64,000 bases of DNA from Corallincola holothuriorum. Lineage in GTDB: Bacteria > Pseudomonadota > Gammaproteobacteria > Enterobacterales > Neiellaceae. Below the pieces are notes generated by a model. The model was not told the origin of the DNA, ran no database searches, and worked only from the letters and a program-made list of their open reading frames with translations. The stretch lies in contig NZ_QPID01000008.1 in assembly GCF_003336225.1 (NCBI RefSeq), forward strand, positions 160,669 through 224,668. Direction: 5' to 3'. How positions within the stretch are numbered: the stretch's first letter is position 1; every line of letters begins with the position of its first letter. This document shows, one piece after another, positions 1-10,773 of the stretch. The position numbers were made by a program, and so were the translations under genes.

Positions 1-452
1 ATGTGAACGCGCGCTTAATGTCTGCAATCCCTCTCAATGGGGTTTGTGACAGTTACAACTGGACTGAAGCGATTAGCTTGTTGAAGTCAGGTCGTGTGGT
101 TATCTTCTCTGCGGGAACGGGTAATCCGTTTTTTACCACTGACTCTGCTGCTTGCTTGCGTGGTATCGAAATTGAAGCTGATGTCGTGCTGAAGGCCACT
201 AAAGTTGAAGGTGTTTATTCTGCAGATCCTGTTAAAGATCCTTCTGCCACGCTGTATTCACATTTAAGTTACGATGAAGTGTTGGATCGTGAACTGAAAG
301 TGATGGATCTGTCAGCGTTCACTTTGGCTCGGGACCATAATATTCCTATCCGCGTTTTCAATATGAATAAGCCTGGAGCATTACGCTCTGTGATCATGGG
401 TGAGAGCGAAGGTACTCTGATCAGCAAAACGCCTAGCCAAGAAGATAAATAG
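1..452 (+). CDS. pyrH: UMP kinase, 3' part
   Basis: This gene makes UDP from UMP and ATP in pyrimidine nucleotide synthesis. The window opens inside it: the frame begins at base 3 with [14 protein letters not shown], which corresponds to roughly residue 100 of the usual 240-residue enzyme, so about 150 C-terminal residues are present. The conserved stretch [19 protein letters not shown] and the closing [15 protein letters not shown] are typical of bacterial PyrH. The stop TAG is followed 27 bases later by frr, the standard gene order. The missing start is a window edge effect and not a truncation in the genome. Confidence 0.97.
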   Translation, partial: VNARLMSAIPLNGVCDSYNWTEAISLLKSGRVVIFSAGTGNPFFTTDSAACLRGIEIEADVVLKATKVEGVYSADPVKDPSATLYSHLSYDEVLDRELKVMDLSAFTLARDHNIPIRVFNMNKPGALRSVIMGESEGTLISKTPSQEDK

Positions 453-479
453 AATCGAATTACAACGGAGAAAAATCCA

Positions 480-1037
480 GTGATCAACGATATTAAAAAA
501 GATGCTAAGACCCGTATGGAAAAAAGCATTGAATCGCTGAAAGGACAAATGGCCAAGATCCGTACCGGACGTGCCCACCCAAGCCTGCTTGATACTATTA
601 TGGTGCCTTATTACGGCGCACCGACACCACTTAAGCAGCTTGCCAATGTGATCGTTGAAGATTCCCGTACTCTTGCATTGACCGTCTTTGATAAGTCATT
701 AGCTGGTGCGGTTGAAAAGGCGATTATGAGTTCTGATTTGGGGTTGAATCCAAATTCAGCAGGCACTGTGATCCGTATTCCAATGCCGCCTTTGACCGAA
801 GAGCGTCGTAAAGATTTAATCAAAGTGGTACGTGCTGAAGCTGAAGCAGCACGTGTTGCGGTGCGAAATATTCGTCGTGATGCAAACAGTGATCTTAAAG
901 AGCTTCTTAAAGAGAAAGAGATCTCTGAAGATGAAGATCGTAAAGGCCATGACGAAGTTCAGAAAATCACCGATACTTTTGTTAAGCAAGTTGATGAGCT
1001 GCTTAAAGCAAAAGAGCAGGAATTGATGGCGTTTTAA
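480..1037 (+). CDS. frr: Ribosome recycling factor
   Basis: This factor splits the post-termination ribosome together with EF-G so that subunits can be reused. The protein is 185 residues, the usual length, and is colinear with known RRF from the N-terminal [15 protein letters not shown] helix through [13 protein letters not shown] to the closing [12 protein letters not shown]. The start is a GTG at 480 with GGAG at 467-470, nine bases upstream; there is no better ATG. It lies directly behind pyrH as in most proteobacteria. A hairpin at 1070-1104 separates it from uppS. Confidence 0.97.
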   Translation: MINDIKKDAKTRMEKSIESLKGQMAKIRTGRAHPSLLDTIMVPYYGAPTPLKQLANVIVEDSRTLALTVFDKSLAGAVEKAIMSSDLGLNPNSAGTVIRIPMPPLTEERRKDLIKVVRAEAEAARVAVRNIRRDANSDLKELLKEKEISEDEDRKGHDEVQKITDTFVKQVDELLKAKEQELMAF

Positions 1038-1069
1038 TACGTCACCTTGTCGGTGGTTCTTTGTTCTAG

Positions 1070-1104
1070 GAAAACGCTGTGTCATCCAACGGCACGGCGT
1101 TTTC
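1070..1104 (+). terminator. Hairpin between frr and uppS
   Basis: GAAAACGC at 1070-1077 is exactly complementary to GCGTTTTC at 1097-1104, and GTG/CAC extend the stem inside across one T-G pair. Four T residues sit in the 3' arm, but no long T-run follows. It could act as a weak terminator or an mRNA processing structure. Because it covers base 1079, it also argues against starting uppS there. Confidence 0.45.
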
Positions 1105-1147
1105 TATATGTTTCAACAGTTATCTGTTAGGAAGAGTGCAGGTCTGG

Positions 1148-1921
1148 ATGTCAGAGGAAAACCCTTTCGCCAACTGTGTTGAACGATTACCAAAGCATAT
1201 TGCCATCATCATGGATGGTAATGGTCGTTGGGCACAGCAGAGGAAAAAGCCAAGGATTCTCGGACATCGTGCGGGCGTTGCAGCCGTGCGCGAGACTGTT
1301 CGTTTGGCGACAAAGTGGCAAATAAAGGCCGTGACGCTTTATGCGTTCAGCAGTGAGAACTGGCGTCGGCCGGATACTGAAGTCAGTTTGCTAATGGAGT
1401 TGTTCCTCAGTGTCTTGCAGCGAGAAGCAAAGCGCTTGCATAAGAACAATGTTCGTTTACGTATCATTGGTGATGTCAGTCGGTTCAGTGATCGTTTGCA
1501 GGAGCGCATTGCCGCAGCCGAAAGCTTAACCCAGGATAATGACGGCCTGACACTAAATATAGCGGCGAATTATGGTGGACGTTGGGACGTTATCCAGTCA
1601 GTGCAGAAGCTTGCACAGTCTTTACAGGTGGGTAGCCTTAAGCCTGAAGATATCACTGAAGAGATGCTCTCTGAGAATCTCACAACGGCGCAGCAGGGCG
1701 ATCCTGACTTGATGATTCGTACCGGTGGTGATTGTCGTATTAGTAATTTCCTTGTTTGGCAAATGGCATACGCGGAAATGTATTTCACCGAAGAACTTTG
1801 GCCCGATTTTGGTCAAGCGCTGTTTGAAGATGCGATCAATACTTTCCTTGGGCGAGAGCGCCGCTTTGGCTGTACCGGCGAACAGGTGAAGTCTGTTGTC
1901 GGCGATACAGAAGATAAATAA
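1148..1921 (+). CDS. uppS: Undecaprenyl diphosphate synthase
   Basis: This cis-prenyltransferase extends farnesyl-PP with IPP to undecaprenyl-PP, the lipid carrier for peptidoglycan and O-antigen. [15 protein letters not shown] contains the catalytic Asp of the family; FSSENWRRP and [15 protein letters not shown] are the other signatures. The last carries D-C where E-H is more common. I chose ATG 1148 (MSEENPF, 257 residues) and not GTG 1079. It matches the family length, has AGGAAGAG at 1129-1136 upstream, and avoids the hairpin at 1070-1104. cdsA follows after 10 bases. Confidence 0.95.
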   Translation: MSEENPFANCVERLPKHIAIIMDGNGRWAQQRKKPRILGHRAGVAAVRETVRLATKWQIKAVTLYAFSSENWRRPDTEVSLLMELFLSVLQREAKRLHKNNVRLRIIGDVSRFSDRLQERIAAAESLTQDNDGLTLNIAANYGGRWDVIQSVQKLAQSLQVGSLKPEDITEEMLSENLTTAQQGDPDLMIRTGGDCRISNFLVWQMAYAEMYFTEELWPDFGQALFEDAINTFLGRERRFGCTGEQVKSVVGDTEDK

Positions 1922-1931
1922 GAGGTGATGC

Positions 1932-2798
1932 TTGCTTAAGCAACGAATAGTGACAGCGTTAGGACTTTTACTTGTAGCCTTGGGTGCGCTGTTTTTTCTG
2001 TCTGCCAATGGTCTAGCACTCGCCATGGGGGTAGTTGTTTGGATTGCAGGTTGGGAGTGGTCGCGGTTATGTGGACTGGTAACTAAGCCATCCCGTTTTG
2101 TTCTGGCCACTGCGCTATTTAGCTGTTTTGGGGGCTTACTTTGGCTGATCCCGCCTACTAGTCTAGAAACCCTTACAGCTTTAACAAGCATATTGATATG
2201 GGTGCTAGGTCTCGGTTGTGTGTGGTGGGTGTTGGCTGTCATATTGGTGTTCACATTTCCCGCTAGTGCCGCTGTTTGGCAAAATAGTTCCATTTTGAAA
2301 GTATTCGCAGGGCTATTGACCTTGTTGCCTTTTGCCGTTGGTGTTCTGTTACTGCGCAGCGCTCATGCATCCTCTTTGGGTATCTATTACGGGGCAGAAC
2401 TGTTACTTACGGTGTTAGCCATGGTGTGGGCTGCTGACTCTGGGGCTTATTTCGCCGGTAAACGATTCGGCAAGCGGAAACTGATGCCGAAAGTGAGTCC
2501 TGGTAAAACCATCGAGGGCCTATTGGGAGGCCTTTGTGCTGCTTCGATTGTCGCATTGGTTGGCGCTTGGTTACTTAATATCGAACCTGCCGACTGGGGC
2601 TTTTTTGTCTTAGCCAGCGTGTTAAGTGTATTAGCTTCAGTATTCGGTGATCTGACGGAAAGCATGTTTAAGCGTCAGGCGGGGGTAAAAGACTCCGGGC
2701 GTATCTTACCTGGGCATGGCGGCATTCTTGACCGTATTGACAGTTTAACCGCTGCACTGCCGGTATTTGCTCTCTGCTATTGGTTGTGGATCGTTTAG
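1932..2798 (+). CDS. cdsA: Phosphatidate cytidylyltransferase
   Basis: This inner-membrane enzyme makes CDP-diacylglycerol from phosphatidic acid and CTP, the branch point to all phospholipids. It has 288 residues and about eight hydrophobic segments. The CdsA signature lies near the C-terminus: SVFGDLTESMFKRQAG, then KDSGRILPGHGGILDRIDS. The start is TTG at 1932, preceded by AGAGG about six bases away; the nearby ATG at 1928 is out of frame. The stop TAG at 2796-2798 directly abuts the ATG of dxr, which suggests translational coupling. Confidence 0.95.
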   Translation: MLKQRIVTALGLLLVALGALFFLSANGLALAMGVVVWIAGWEWSRLCGLVTKPSRFVLATALFSCFGGLLWLIPPTSLETLTALTSILIWVLGLGCVWWVLAVILVFTFPASAAVWQNSSILKVFAGLLTLLPFAVGVLLLRSAHASSLGIYYGAELLLTVLAMVWAADSGAYFAGKRFGKRKLMPKVSPGKTIEGLLGGLCAASIVALVGAWLLNIEPADWGFFVLASVLSVLASVFGDLTESMFKRQAGVKDSGRILPGHGGILDRIDSLTAALPVFALCYWLWIV

Positions 2799-3992
2799 AT
2801 GCAAACTGTCTCTATATTGGGAGCGACTGGCTCCATTGGTGACAGTACGCTGGACGTTATTCGTCGTAATCCTGAACGTTTTACTGTTTATGCATTAACG
2901 GCGGGAAAAAACGTCACTCGTTTGGTCCAGCTGTGCCTTGAGTTCCGTCCCCGTTTTGCCGTGGTTGCCAGTCAGGCGTCATATAGCGAGTTAAAACTTG
3001 CGCTAAAAAATGCGGGGTTAGAAACTACTCCGTTAGCAGGAAGTGATGCCTTAATTGATGTCGCATCTGCAGATGATGTTGATACCGTAATGGCTGCCAT
3101 TGTCGGTGCTGCTGGCCTTATGCCAACATTGGCTGCGGTTAAAGCAGGCAAGAAGGTGTTACTTGCCAATAAAGAAGCGCTGGTCATGTCTGGTGAGCTG
3201 TTTATTGATGCAGTAAAGAACCATAAAGCCACGCTACTGCCTATCGATAGTGAACATAACGCAATTTTTCAGTGCCTTCCTGCATCGGTTCAACAGCAAA
3301 GCTCACAAACTTCGTTGTGTAATAACGGCATAGCCAAGATCCTTTTAACTGGTAGCGGTGGTCCATTTTTAAATACACCATTGTCAGAATTGCCTGCAAT
3401 GACGCCGGAGCAGGCGTGCAAACATCCGAACTGGGATATGGGGCGCAAGATCTCCGTTGACTCAGCCACCATGATGAACAAGGGCTTAGAGTTTATAGAA
3501 GCCAAATGGTTGTTTAACGCCAAGCCTGCAGATATCAATGTAGTGATCCATCCGCAAAGTGTTATCCATTCTATGGTGCAGTATGTAGATGGCTCTGTAA
3601 TCGCGCAGCTAGGCAATCCAGACATGAGAACGCCGATCGCTCATGCGATGGCTTTTCCTGAACGGATCGAAAGCGGAGTGGCGCCATTGGATTTTGCGTC
3701 GATGGTCGATTTCTCATTTGTCCCGCCTGACTATGCCAGATTCCCTTGCCTCAAGTTAGCTATCGATGCCTGTAATGCAGGGCAATGGGCCTGCACAGCG
3801 CTCAATGCAGCCAATGAAGTGGCAGTTGATGCATTTCTTGAGAGGTCGATCAGGTTTACTGATATATCCGCGGTGAACCATCGTGTACTTGATGGGGTCT
3901 TACCACAGCAATTAAATAGTTTGGAACAGGTTGTCGAGCTAGATAAAATGGCACGAATGCTGGCCAAGCAATACCTGACAGAGAGCCAATAG
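2799..3992 (+). CDS. dxr: 1-deoxy-D-xylulose 5-phosphate reductoisomerase
   Basis: This is the first committed step of the MEP isoprenoid pathway: NADPH-dependent rearrangement of DXP to MEP. The 397-residue protein starts with the dinucleotide-binding loop [14 protein letters not shown], followed by [12 protein letters not shown] and [14 protein letters not shown], which carry the metal and substrate ligands. It sits between cdsA and rseP and so supplies isoprene units for UppS in the same cluster. The ATG directly follows the cdsA stop codon. Confidence 0.97.
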   Translation: MQTVSILGATGSIGDSTLDVIRRNPERFTVYALTAGKNVTRLVQLCLEFRPRFAVVASQASYSELKLALKNAGLETTPLAGSDALIDVASADDVDTVMAAIVGAAGLMPTLAAVKAGKKVLLANKEALVMSGELFIDAVKNHKATLLPIDSEHNAIFQCLPASVQQQSSQTSLCNNGIAKILLTGSGGPFLNTPLSELPAMTPEQACKHPNWDMGRKISVDSATMMNKGLEFIEAKWLFNAKPADINVVIHPQSVIHSMVQYVDGSVIAQLGNPDMRTPIAHAMAFPERIESGVAPLDFASMVDFSFVPPDYARFPCLKLAIDACNAGQWACTALNAANEVAVDAFLERSIRFTDISAVNHRVLDGVLPQQLNSLEQVVELDKMARMLAKQYLTESQ

Positions 3993-3996
3993 TTCT

Positions 3997-5346
3997 ATGT
4001 TCGACATATTATGGAATATATGTGCCTTCATTTTCGCGCTAGGCATTCTCATCACTTTTCACGAGTATGGTCACTTCTGGGTTGCTCGTCGTTGTGGGGT
4101 GAAAGTACTGAAGTTCTCGATAGGCTTTGGTAAACCCTTGTGGAGTAAAGTCAGCAAAAGTGGCACTGAGTATGTTTTGGCTGCTATCCCACTAGGCGGC
4201 TATGTGCGTATGTTAGATGGTCGTGTTGATGATGTGCCTAGTGAGCAAAAGCATCTAGCGTTTGATAGCAAACCTGTTAGCCAGCGGATCGCGATCGTAT
4301 CTGCCGGCCCGCTAGCCAATTTCGTGTTCGCTATCTTAGCCTATTGGCTGATGTTTGGTATTGGTGTACCCAGTGTTAAGCCCGTTATCGGCGAGGTGAT
4401 GCCAGAATCGATCGCTGCAGAAGCGGGTTTTGAACCGGGAATGCAAATAATCGAAATTGCGGGTCGACAAACGTTAGATTGGGAAGAGGTTAGCCTCGCT
4501 TTGGTTGCTCATATCGGCAATGAAACTATTCCTATTAAACTAAATTCTGCTTCGTCCGGCGTTAGCCACAAATCATTGGATATAAGAACGTGGCAATTCG
4601 ATCCTGATCAGCAACCTTTATTGAGCTCTTTAGGTATCAAGCCGTTTTTCCCCACTGTGACGCTTGAGCTAGCGCATGTTGAAGAGACTGGTGCTGGTGC
4701 ACAAGGAGGTCTAGAGGTTGGCGATCTTGTGATTGCTGCTGATAGTGAGCTAATTGAAAGCTGGCCTCAACTTGCTTCGATTATTGCTGTGCATGGTGGT
4801 GAAGAGCTCATCGTGGATGTGATGCGTGACGGTGCGCCGGTGACCTTGGTGTTAATGCCCTCAGAGAAGGCATCTGGAGATGGCAGTATTGGCTACTTAG
4901 GCATTGCTCCTCGGGTAGATGAATGGCCGGACGAGTACCGCTTTGAAATGCAATACAGTTTTGTTGATGCCTTTGTGAAAGGCGTCGAGAAAACAGGACA
5001 ACTTATTGTGCTCAGCATTGATATGATCGGCAAACTCCTTACCGGTGACGTGTCAGTTAAGAATTTGAGCGGCCCCATATCTATTGCGCAAGGTGCAGGT
5101 AGCAGCGCGGGTTATGGCTTGGTGTATTTTCTCGGGTTCTTGGCACTGATTAGTGTTAATTTAGGGGTGATTAATTTACTGCCCTTACCAGTGCTCGACG
5201 GTGGACACTTAGTTTATTACATTGTCGAGCTTATACGTGGTAAACCAGTATCAGAACGCATTCAGGAAGTCGGGTTTCGTGTTGGCTCAGTATTGTTATT
5301 GGTCATCATGGGGATTGCCATTTTTAATGATGTGGCCCGTCTGTAG
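3997..5346 (+). CDS. rseP: Site-2 zinc metalloprotease RseP
   Basis: This intramembrane protease cleaves the anti-sigma factor RseA after DegS and thereby releases sigma-E. It has 449 residues. HEYGH at residues 22-26 is the zinc-binding HExxH in the first membrane helix, and LDGGHL near residue 400 provides the third ligand. Two PDZ domains lie between, and hydrophobic segments close the protein. It starts four bases after dxr. Placement directly before bamA and skp links sigma-E activation to outer-membrane assembly genes. Confidence 0.96.
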   Translation: MFDILWNICAFIFALGILITFHEYGHFWVARRCGVKVLKFSIGFGKPLWSKVSKSGTEYVLAAIPLGGYVRMLDGRVDDVPSEQKHLAFDSKPVSQRIAIVSAGPLANFVFAILAYWLMFGIGVPSVKPVIGEVMPESIAAEAGFEPGMQIIEIAGRQTLDWEEVSLALVAHIGNETIPIKLNSASSGVSHKSLDIRTWQFDPDQQPLLSSLGIKPFFPTVTLELAHVEETGAGAQGGLEVGDLVIAADSELIESWPQLASIIAVHGGEELIVDVMRDGAPVTLVLMPSEKASGDGSIGYLGIAPRVDEWPDEYRFEMQYSFVDAFVKGVEKTGQLIVLSIDMIGKLLTGDVSVKNLSGPISIAQGAGSSAGYGLVYFLGFLALISVNLGVINLLPLPVLDGGHLVYYIVELIRGKPVSERIQEVGFRVGSVLLLVIMGIAIFNDVARL

Positions 5347-5385
5347 AAAATTTAGAATTATAAGAAGTATTCGAGCAAAAATAGA

Positions 5386-7878
5386 ATGATATCAATGGGC
5401 TTTCGTAAAGCACTGGCGGCTATTTGTCTGTTGAGTGTGTCTTTGGGTAGTGTCGCGTCAACGGCCTTCGTTGTCGAAGATATTCAGATAGAAGGGTTAC
5501 AACGGGTAGCGTTAGGTGCGGCATTGCTGCATGTACCTCTCCGGGTGGGCGATGAAGTGACCCCGTTAGGCGTGGCTCAGCTTATTAAAGCACTGAATAA
5601 GTCCGGCCATTTTGAATCTATCGAAGTACTGCGTGATGGCAATATTCTGCTTGTCCGTGTGTCAGAGCGTTCTACTATCAGTAACATCGTATTTAGTGGT
5701 AATGAAGATATTCCTGATGAACAACTGCAGGAAAGTTTGGCAGGCAATGGAATTAAAGTAGGGGAACCGCTCGATCGAAGTATTATTGCGAATGTTGAGA
5801 AGGGGCTAGAGGATTTCTATTACGGCGTTGGTAAGTATACTGCGAAGGTTGATGTCTTTGTCACGCCGCTACCTCGTAATCGTGTTGACCTTAAAATTGT
5901 TTTTAATGAGGGTGATGCAGCAAAAGTTCAGCAAATTAATATCGTAGGTAATAAGGTTTTCCCTGAGCCTGAATTACGCGAGCTATTTGAGCTGACGGAC
6001 CATGTACCTTGGTGGGACTTTTTTGGCTCCCAGCGTTATGAGAAACAGCGCTTAAGTGGTGACTTAGAAAACCTGACGAGCTATTACCGTGATCGTGGTT
6101 ACATTCGATTTAATGTGGACTCCACTCAAGTATCCCTAACGCCAGATAAAAAAGCCGTTTATGTGACAATTAATGTCAACGAAGGTGAGATCTATACTAT
6201 TTCTGATGTGAAAGTCGCAGGCAATTTGGTGGGCAAAGAGGAGCTGATTCGAGCGCTTATCCCTGTTAAATCGGGCAGCCAATACAGCGCTGCAGAAATT
6301 ACCTACGCAGAAGAGAGTATCAGTCGATACCTTGGCCGATTTGGCTACGCATACCCGAAAGTCAGTACTTACCCTGAAGTAGACGATGTTGATAAAAGCG
6401 TGAAGATTACCGTGCATGTTGAACCTGGTGCGCGTATTTACGTTCGGCGGATAAATTTCTCGGGTAACCACGTCACTAAAGATGAGGTGTTACGCCGAGA
6501 GATGCGTCAAATGGAAGGCGCTTGGTTGTCAGAGTCATCACTTGAACAGTCAAAAGCACGTTTAAATCGCCTGGGTTTCTTTTCCGATCCTAGTTATGAC
6601 GTCGTGCGGATCCCCGGCTCAGAAGATCAAGTGGATGTTGATTGGAAAGTAACAGAGCAACAGACCGGTTCTTTCAACGCCGGTGTGGGCTATGGTACTG
6701 GCAGCGGCATTAGCCTGCAGGGCGGCCTCTCGCAGAATAACTTTATGGGAACGGGTAATAGTCTCTCCCTTAATTTAAGTAAAAACACATACTCTAATAG
6801 AGTGGATCTTGCATACAACGATCCTTACTTTACGGTAGATGGGGTGTCGTTAGGCGGACGAGTTTTTTACAGTACTTTTGATGCTGGCGACGCTAACCTT
6901 GTAAACTACAATAATGATTCTTATGGCTTAAGTACTAATCTCGGTTTTCCGCTTAATGAATACGACCGCTTTAGTATTGGCGCAGGTTATCGCCATAACG
7001 AATTGTCGAATTTAGATCCTTATGATCAGATCCAGCAATTTTTCCGGATCTATTCAGATATCAATGATCCAGATGCAAAACTGGAGTTTGACACGTATGA
7101 TCTCAATGCTTCCTGGTCGCGAAATAAGCTGAACCGTGGGCTGTTTCCCTCCTCTGGTTACAAGCATACACTGAACGGTAAGGTCACAACGCCCCATAGC
7201 AGTGACTTACAGTATTTTAAGCTGAATTATGAAAGTCGCTGGTACTTTCCGCTGACCCAAAAGCAAGATTTCAGCTTCATGGTGAAAACCAATCTCGGCT
7301 ACGGTAACGGCTATGGCGATAAAGATGGTAATGATCAAATATTACCGTTTTGGGAAAACTTCCGTGGTGGTGGCTCGGGCACCTTGCGTGGGTTTCGCTC
7401 GAACAGTATCGGTCCCCGTGGTGTGATCCGTTACCCTGATCCTGAGAATATTCCCGGTTCACCCAATCCTGGTGGGGGTAGCGATTCTATATTGCCTGGA
7501 GCGGAAGATGACCTTATTACTGTGAGTGATAACTCGCTCGGTGGTAATGCGTTAGCAGTTGCTACATTTGAGCTGTTTGTTCCTACTCCGTTTTTGGATG
7601 AATCATATAACAACTCTGTTCGTTCGAGTTTCTTCGTCGATGCGGGTAATGTCTGGGATACCGAGTTTGATTACGGCAGTTATAGCGATTTGTCGCCATC
7701 GGAGTACGATAAGCTATCTGACTATTCCGATTACAATCGTTTTCGAGTATCAGCAGGTATCTCAGTGCAATGGGTTTCTCCGATGGGACCAATGGTATTC
7801 AGCTTAGCTAAAGCTATTAAAGAATATGACGGCGATGAAACGGAAGTTTTCTCGTTTAATGTGGGTCAAACATTTTAG
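5386..7878 (+). CDS. bamA: Outer membrane protein assembly factor BamA
   Basis: BamA is the core of the complex that folds and inserts beta-barrel proteins into the outer membrane. The 830-residue protein has a signal peptide (about residues 1-25, ending near SVAS), five POTRA repeats, and a C-terminal barrel. SGTLRGF, the equivalent of the conserved RGF loop-6 motif, and the terminal Phe (FNVGQTF) are both present. A second in-frame ATG at 5395 is possible; the longer form keeps a normal signal peptide either way. The chaperone gene skp follows. Confidence 0.97.
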   Translation: MISMGFRKALAAICLLSVSLGSVASTAFVVEDIQIEGLQRVALGAALLHVPLRVGDEVTPLGVAQLIKALNKSGHFESIEVLRDGNILLVRVSERSTISNIVFSGNEDIPDEQLQESLAGNGIKVGEPLDRSIIANVEKGLEDFYYGVGKYTAKVDVFVTPLPRNRVDLKIVFNEGDAAKVQQINIVGNKVFPEPELRELFELTDHVPWWDFFGSQRYEKQRLSGDLENLTSYYRDRGYIRFNVDSTQVSLTPDKKAVYVTINVNEGEIYTISDVKVAGNLVGKEELIRALIPVKSGSQYSAAEITYAEESISRYLGRFGYAYPKVSTYPEVDDVDKSVKITVHVEPGARIYVRRINFSGNHVTKDEVLRREMRQMEGAWLSESSLEQSKARLNRLGFFSDPSYDVVRIPGSEDQVDVDWKVTEQQTGSFNAGVGYGTGSGISLQGGLSQNNFMGTGNSLSLNLSKNTYSNRVDLAYNDPYFTVDGVSLGGRVFYSTFDAGDANLVNYNNDSYGLSTNLGFPLNEYDRFSIGAGYRHNELSNLDPYDQIQQFFRIYSDINDPDAKLEFDTYDLNASWSRNKLNRGLFPSSGYKHTLNGKVTTPHSSDLQYFKLNYESRWYFPLTQKQDFSFMVKTNLGYGNGYGDKDGNDQILPFWENFRGGGSGTLRGFRSNSIGPRGVIRYPDPENIPGSPNPGGGSDSILPGAEDDLITVSDNSLGGNALAVATFELFVPTPFLDESYNNSVRSSFFVDAGNVWDTEFDYGSYSDLSPSEYDKLSDYSDYNRFRVSAGISVQWVSPMGPMVFSLAKAIKEYDGDETEVFSFNVGQTF

Positions 7879-7954
7879 TCTCTGGTGTCCATACATTCTG
7901 AGTGCTAGATTTACAGGCTGATGGAAGCCTATTAATACAATAAAGGAGCATCCT

Positions 7955-8458
7955 TTGAAAAAGTTGGTTTTTGCTGCATTGGCGGCGTTCGTTTTGATTT
8001 CTAATATGGCCGTAGCCGCTGATAGCGTGGCCTATGTCAACATGCCTCGAGTATTGCAAGAGATGCCGCAGAAGGATGAGATTGGCAATATCCTTAAGCG
8101 TGAGTTTGCTGACCGCGTTGAAGAGTTAAAGCGTTTAGAAGGTGAGATGCAGGGTATTGTTCAAAAGGCACAAAAAGATGGTGCTTTGATGGGCGAAAAT
8201 GAGCAGATTGCTTTAGAACGCCAACTGGAAGGTTTGAAGTCTCAGTATGAATTGAAGAAAAAGGCGCTGGAGGAAGATAATCGCCGCCGCCAAGCTGATG
8301 AACGGAATAAGCTTTTGCTACAAGTTCAGGATGCCATAAATAAGGTCGCTAAAGCAGAAGGCCTGGCAATGGTGTTTAACACCAATGCCTTAGTTTATGC
8401 TGCAGACAACACTGATATCACAGATAAAGTGATTGCTGAGCTGGCAAAAACTAAATAG
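7955..8458 (+). CDS. skp: Periplasmic chaperone Skp (OmpH family)
   Basis: Skp holds unfolded outer-membrane proteins in the periplasm on the way to BamA. The protein is 167 residues: a signal peptide of about 22 residues ending in AVAA, then a charged, coiled-coil-rich body that forms the tentacles in the family. The start is TTG at 7955 with a strong AAGGAG at 7943-7948, six bases upstream, and no competing ATG fits the signal peptide. It is flanked by bamA and lpxD, the conserved order. Confidence 0.94.
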   Translation: MKKLVFAALAAFVLISNMAVAADSVAYVNMPRVLQEMPQKDEIGNILKREFADRVEELKRLEGEMQGIVQKAQKDGALMGENEQIALERQLEGLKSQYELKKKALEEDNRRRQADERNKLLLQVQDAINKVAKAEGLAMVFNTNALVYAADNTDITDKVIAELAKTK

Positions 8459-8466
8459 GGATCGCT

Positions 8467-9498
8467 ATGCCGACGTTTACTTTATCTGAGCTTGCTGAGC
8501 ATCTAGGTGCGGAACTTATTGGCGATGGTACGGTTGAAGTTGAATCGGTCGCATCTTTAGACAGTGCAGGCGACCGTCAGGTCGCTTTTTTAACTAATCC
8601 CAAATATAAAGAGCAGTTGCAGGCTTGCTCCGCTAGTGCGGTGATAGTTGCACCCGCGGTAGCTGAACTATGCCCGACCAACGCAATTGTGATGGCTAAC
8701 CCTTATTTGGGTTATGCGAAGGCCGCACAGCTTCTAGATACCTCACCAGAGCCTTCTCAAGGAATTCATCCTACAGCCGTGTTGGATGACGTGACGTTGG
8801 GGCAGGGGGTCTCTGTTGGCGCATATACCGTCATCGAGCCGGGTAGCATCATTGCTGATGGTGCAAGAATCGGCGCCAATTGCTATATAGGCCACTGCAG
8901 CCAGATCGGTGCTGAAACCCGTATATTCAGCAATGTCGTTATGTATCATCGCACCCATACTGGTGTTGCTTGTCGTATTCACAGTGGCGCAGTGATCGGG
9001 GCTGATGGTTTTGGCTATGCTAATGATGCGGGCAACTGGGTGCGTATTCCCCAGACCGGTCAGGTGATACTTGGTGATAATGTTGAGATTGGTGCCTGTA
9101 CTACCGTGGATCGCGGAGCATTGGAGAATACCGTGATCCATTCTGGCGTTATTATTGATGATCACTGCCATGTTGCTCATAACGTTGTTATGGGCGAAAG
9201 AACGGCGGTTGCGGGGGCGACAACTTTTGCTGGCAGCGTCACTGTAGGCAAACAGTGCGTCATAGGCGGTGCATCGGTGATCAATGGTCATATCGAAATT
9301 GCTGACAATGTGCACTATTCTGGAATGAGTATGGTGATGCGTGGAGCCAAAGAACCTGGCGTCTATAGCTCCGGTGTGATCACGCTACCTAATAAAGAGT
9401 GGCGTAAAAACGCTGCGCGTTTTCCTAAGCTAGATGAAATGTATCGCCGTATTAAAGTATTAGAAGACGAGCTCAACGCACTGAAGCGTGAAGATTAA
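8467..9498 (+). CDS. lpxD: UDP-3-O-(3-hydroxyacyl)glucosamine N-acyltransferase
   Basis: LpxD catalyses the third step of lipid A synthesis, adding the N-linked hydroxyacyl chain from acyl-ACP. It has 343 residues: an N-terminal uridine-binding domain, a long left-handed beta-helix of hexapeptide repeats from about residue 100, and a C-terminal helix. DDHCHVAHNVVMG carries the expected catalytic His. The gene begins eight bases after skp and is followed by fabZ. Confidence 0.96.
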   Translation: MPTFTLSELAEHLGAELIGDGTVEVESVASLDSAGDRQVAFLTNPKYKEQLQACSASAVIVAPAVAELCPTNAIVMANPYLGYAKAAQLLDTSPEPSQGIHPTAVLDDVTLGQGVSVGAYTVIEPGSIIADGARIGANCYIGHCSQIGAETRIFSNVVMYHRTHTGVACRIHSGAVIGADGFGYANDAGNWVRIPQTGQVILGDNVEIGACTTVDRGALENTVIHSGVIIDDHCHVAHNVVMGERTAVAGATTFAGSVTVGKQCVIGGASVINGHIEIADNVHYSGMSMVMRGAKEPGVYSSGVITLPNKEWRKNAARFPKLDEMYRRIKVLEDELNALKRED

Positions 9499-9535
9499 TC
9501 TGTTCTATCATTTTTAAACATTTGAGGAGTTCCCC

Positions 9536-9988
9536 TTGTCTGAATCAAAGGCAATGGATATTCAGGATATCCTGGATCATCTACCCCATCGGTATCCTTT
9601 TCTACTGATTGATCGTGTGTTGGATTATGAAGCCGGCAAGTGGTTACATGCGATTAAGAATGTCACTTATAACGAGAACTTCTTTCCGGGGCACTTTCCT
9701 AAGAAGCCTGTTTTTCCTGGCGTATTGATTTTGGAAGCGATGGCTCAGGCGACTGGTATCTTGGGTTACAAGTCTGCTGCCGACAAGCCAAATGAGAATA
9801 CCATTTACTATTTTGCCTCCTGCGATAATGCTCGATTTAAACGCCCTGTCGTACCTGGTGACACTGTTCACTTGGAAGTGGAATTACTGAAAGCTCGTCG
9901 TGGCATGGCGAAATTTGATTGTGTGGCGAAAGTTGATGGTCACATTGTCTGTTCTGCTGAAATTATGTGTGCGATACGCGAGGCATAA
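9536..9988 (+). CDS. fabZ: 3-hydroxyacyl-ACP dehydratase FabZ
   Basis: FabZ dehydrates 3-hydroxyacyl-ACP in fatty-acid elongation and competes with LpxA and LpxD for the hydroxyacyl substrate. The hot-dog fold contains the active-site stretch [20 protein letters not shown], with the catalytic His and Glu. The start is TTG at 9536, supported by GAGGAG at 9524-9529, six bases away. An in-frame ATG at 9554 lacks such a site. The protein has 150 residues. lpxA begins two bases after the stop. Confidence 0.96.
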   Translation: MSESKAMDIQDILDHLPHRYPFLLIDRVLDYEAGKWLHAIKNVTYNENFFPGHFPKKPVFPGVLILEAMAQATGILGYKSAADKPNENTIYYFASCDNARFKRPVVPGDTVHLEVELLKARRGMAKFDCVAKVDGHIVCSAEIMCAIREA

Positions 9989-9990
9989 TT

Positions 9991-10773
9991 GTGATTGATG
10001 CATCTGCCAATATTCATCCTACTGCATTGGTCGAGTCTGGTGCAGTCATTGGTGCCAATGTAGAGGTTGGCCCTTTTACTTATATTGCTGCCAATGTGAC
10101 GGTTGGAGAAGGCAGTTGGATTGGATCCCATGTGGTCATCAAGGGACCCACGAGGATTGGCGCACGGAATAAAATTTTTCAGTTCGCCTCAGTCGGTGAG
10201 GATTGCCAAGATAAGAAGTACGCTGGCGAGCCGACCGAACTGGTGATGGGGGATGATAACGTTGTTCGTGAATGTGTCACTATCCATCGAGGAACGGTGC
10301 AGGATAAAGGGGTTACCCGGATAGCCAATCGTTGTCTGTTTATGGCGTATGTGCATATTGGTCATGACTGCGTTGTGGGTGATGATGTCATTTTGGCAAA
10401 CAACGTAACTTTGGCTGGCCACGTTCAAATCGGTAATCATGCTATCGTTGGCGGTTTATCTGCATTTCATCAGTTTGTTAAGGTCGGTGACCACGCGTTT
10501 ATTGCTGGTGCCTCAGCTGTGCATAAAGATGTGCCAACCTATGTTATGGCAAGAGGCGATAATGCCCATGGTATTAATGTTGAAGGGCTTAAGCGGCGCG
10601 GCTTTTCCAAAGAGGCTATTACCCTTATTCGTAGGGCATATAAGGTTATATACCGTCAAAATCTGACTTTGGAAGAAGCAAAGCCAAAACTTTTTGAGAT
10701 GGCCGATGAATGCGCTGAAATAAGGCCTTTAGCAGAGTTTGTCATGGGCAGTGAACGTGGCATCGTCCGATAG
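9991..10773 (+). CDS. lpxA: UDP-N-acetylglucosamine acyltransferase
   Basis: This is the first step of lipid A synthesis, transferring a hydroxyacyl chain to the 3-OH of UDP-GlcNAc. The 260-residue protein is almost wholly hexapeptide beta-helix, with the catalytic His in [11 protein letters not shown] and the conserved [14 protein letters not shown] region. I chose GTG 9991 ([15 protein letters not shown]), two bases after the fabZ stop, because it aligns with known LpxA N-termini. An ATG at 9967 lies inside fabZ. The 3' end overlaps the start of lpxB. Confidence 0.95.
   Translation: MIDASANIHPTALVESGAVIGANVEVGPFTYIAANVTVGEGSWIGSHVVIKGPTRIGARNKIFQFASVGEDCQDKKYAGEPTELVMGDDNVVRECVTIHRGTVQDKGVTRIANRCLFMAYVHIGHDCVVGDDVILANNVTLAGHVQIGNHAIVGGLSAFHQFVKVGDHAFIAGASAVHKDVPTYVMARGDNAHGINVEGLKRRGFSKEAITLIRRAYKVIYRQNLTLEEAKPKLFEMADECAEIRPLAEFVMGSERGIVR

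Noticed and set aside
1..452. pyrH as a pseudogene lacking its 5' end
   Set aside because: The frame is already open at the first bases of the window, so the missing part is outside the window and not deleted.
1622..2293. 223-codon minus-strand frame across uppS and cdsA
   Set aside because: It is antisense to two well-supported genes, and its composition (many Thr, Asn, Ser) is what antisense reading of hydrophobic codons gives.
7910..7941. Promoter before skp (TTTACA and TTAATA or TACAAT)
   Set aside because: With the better -10 the spacing is 20 bases, and with the other the start would fall inside the ribosome binding site.
8743..9315. 190-codon minus-strand frame inside lpxD
   Set aside because: It is a shadow of the hexapeptide-repeat codons of lpxD.
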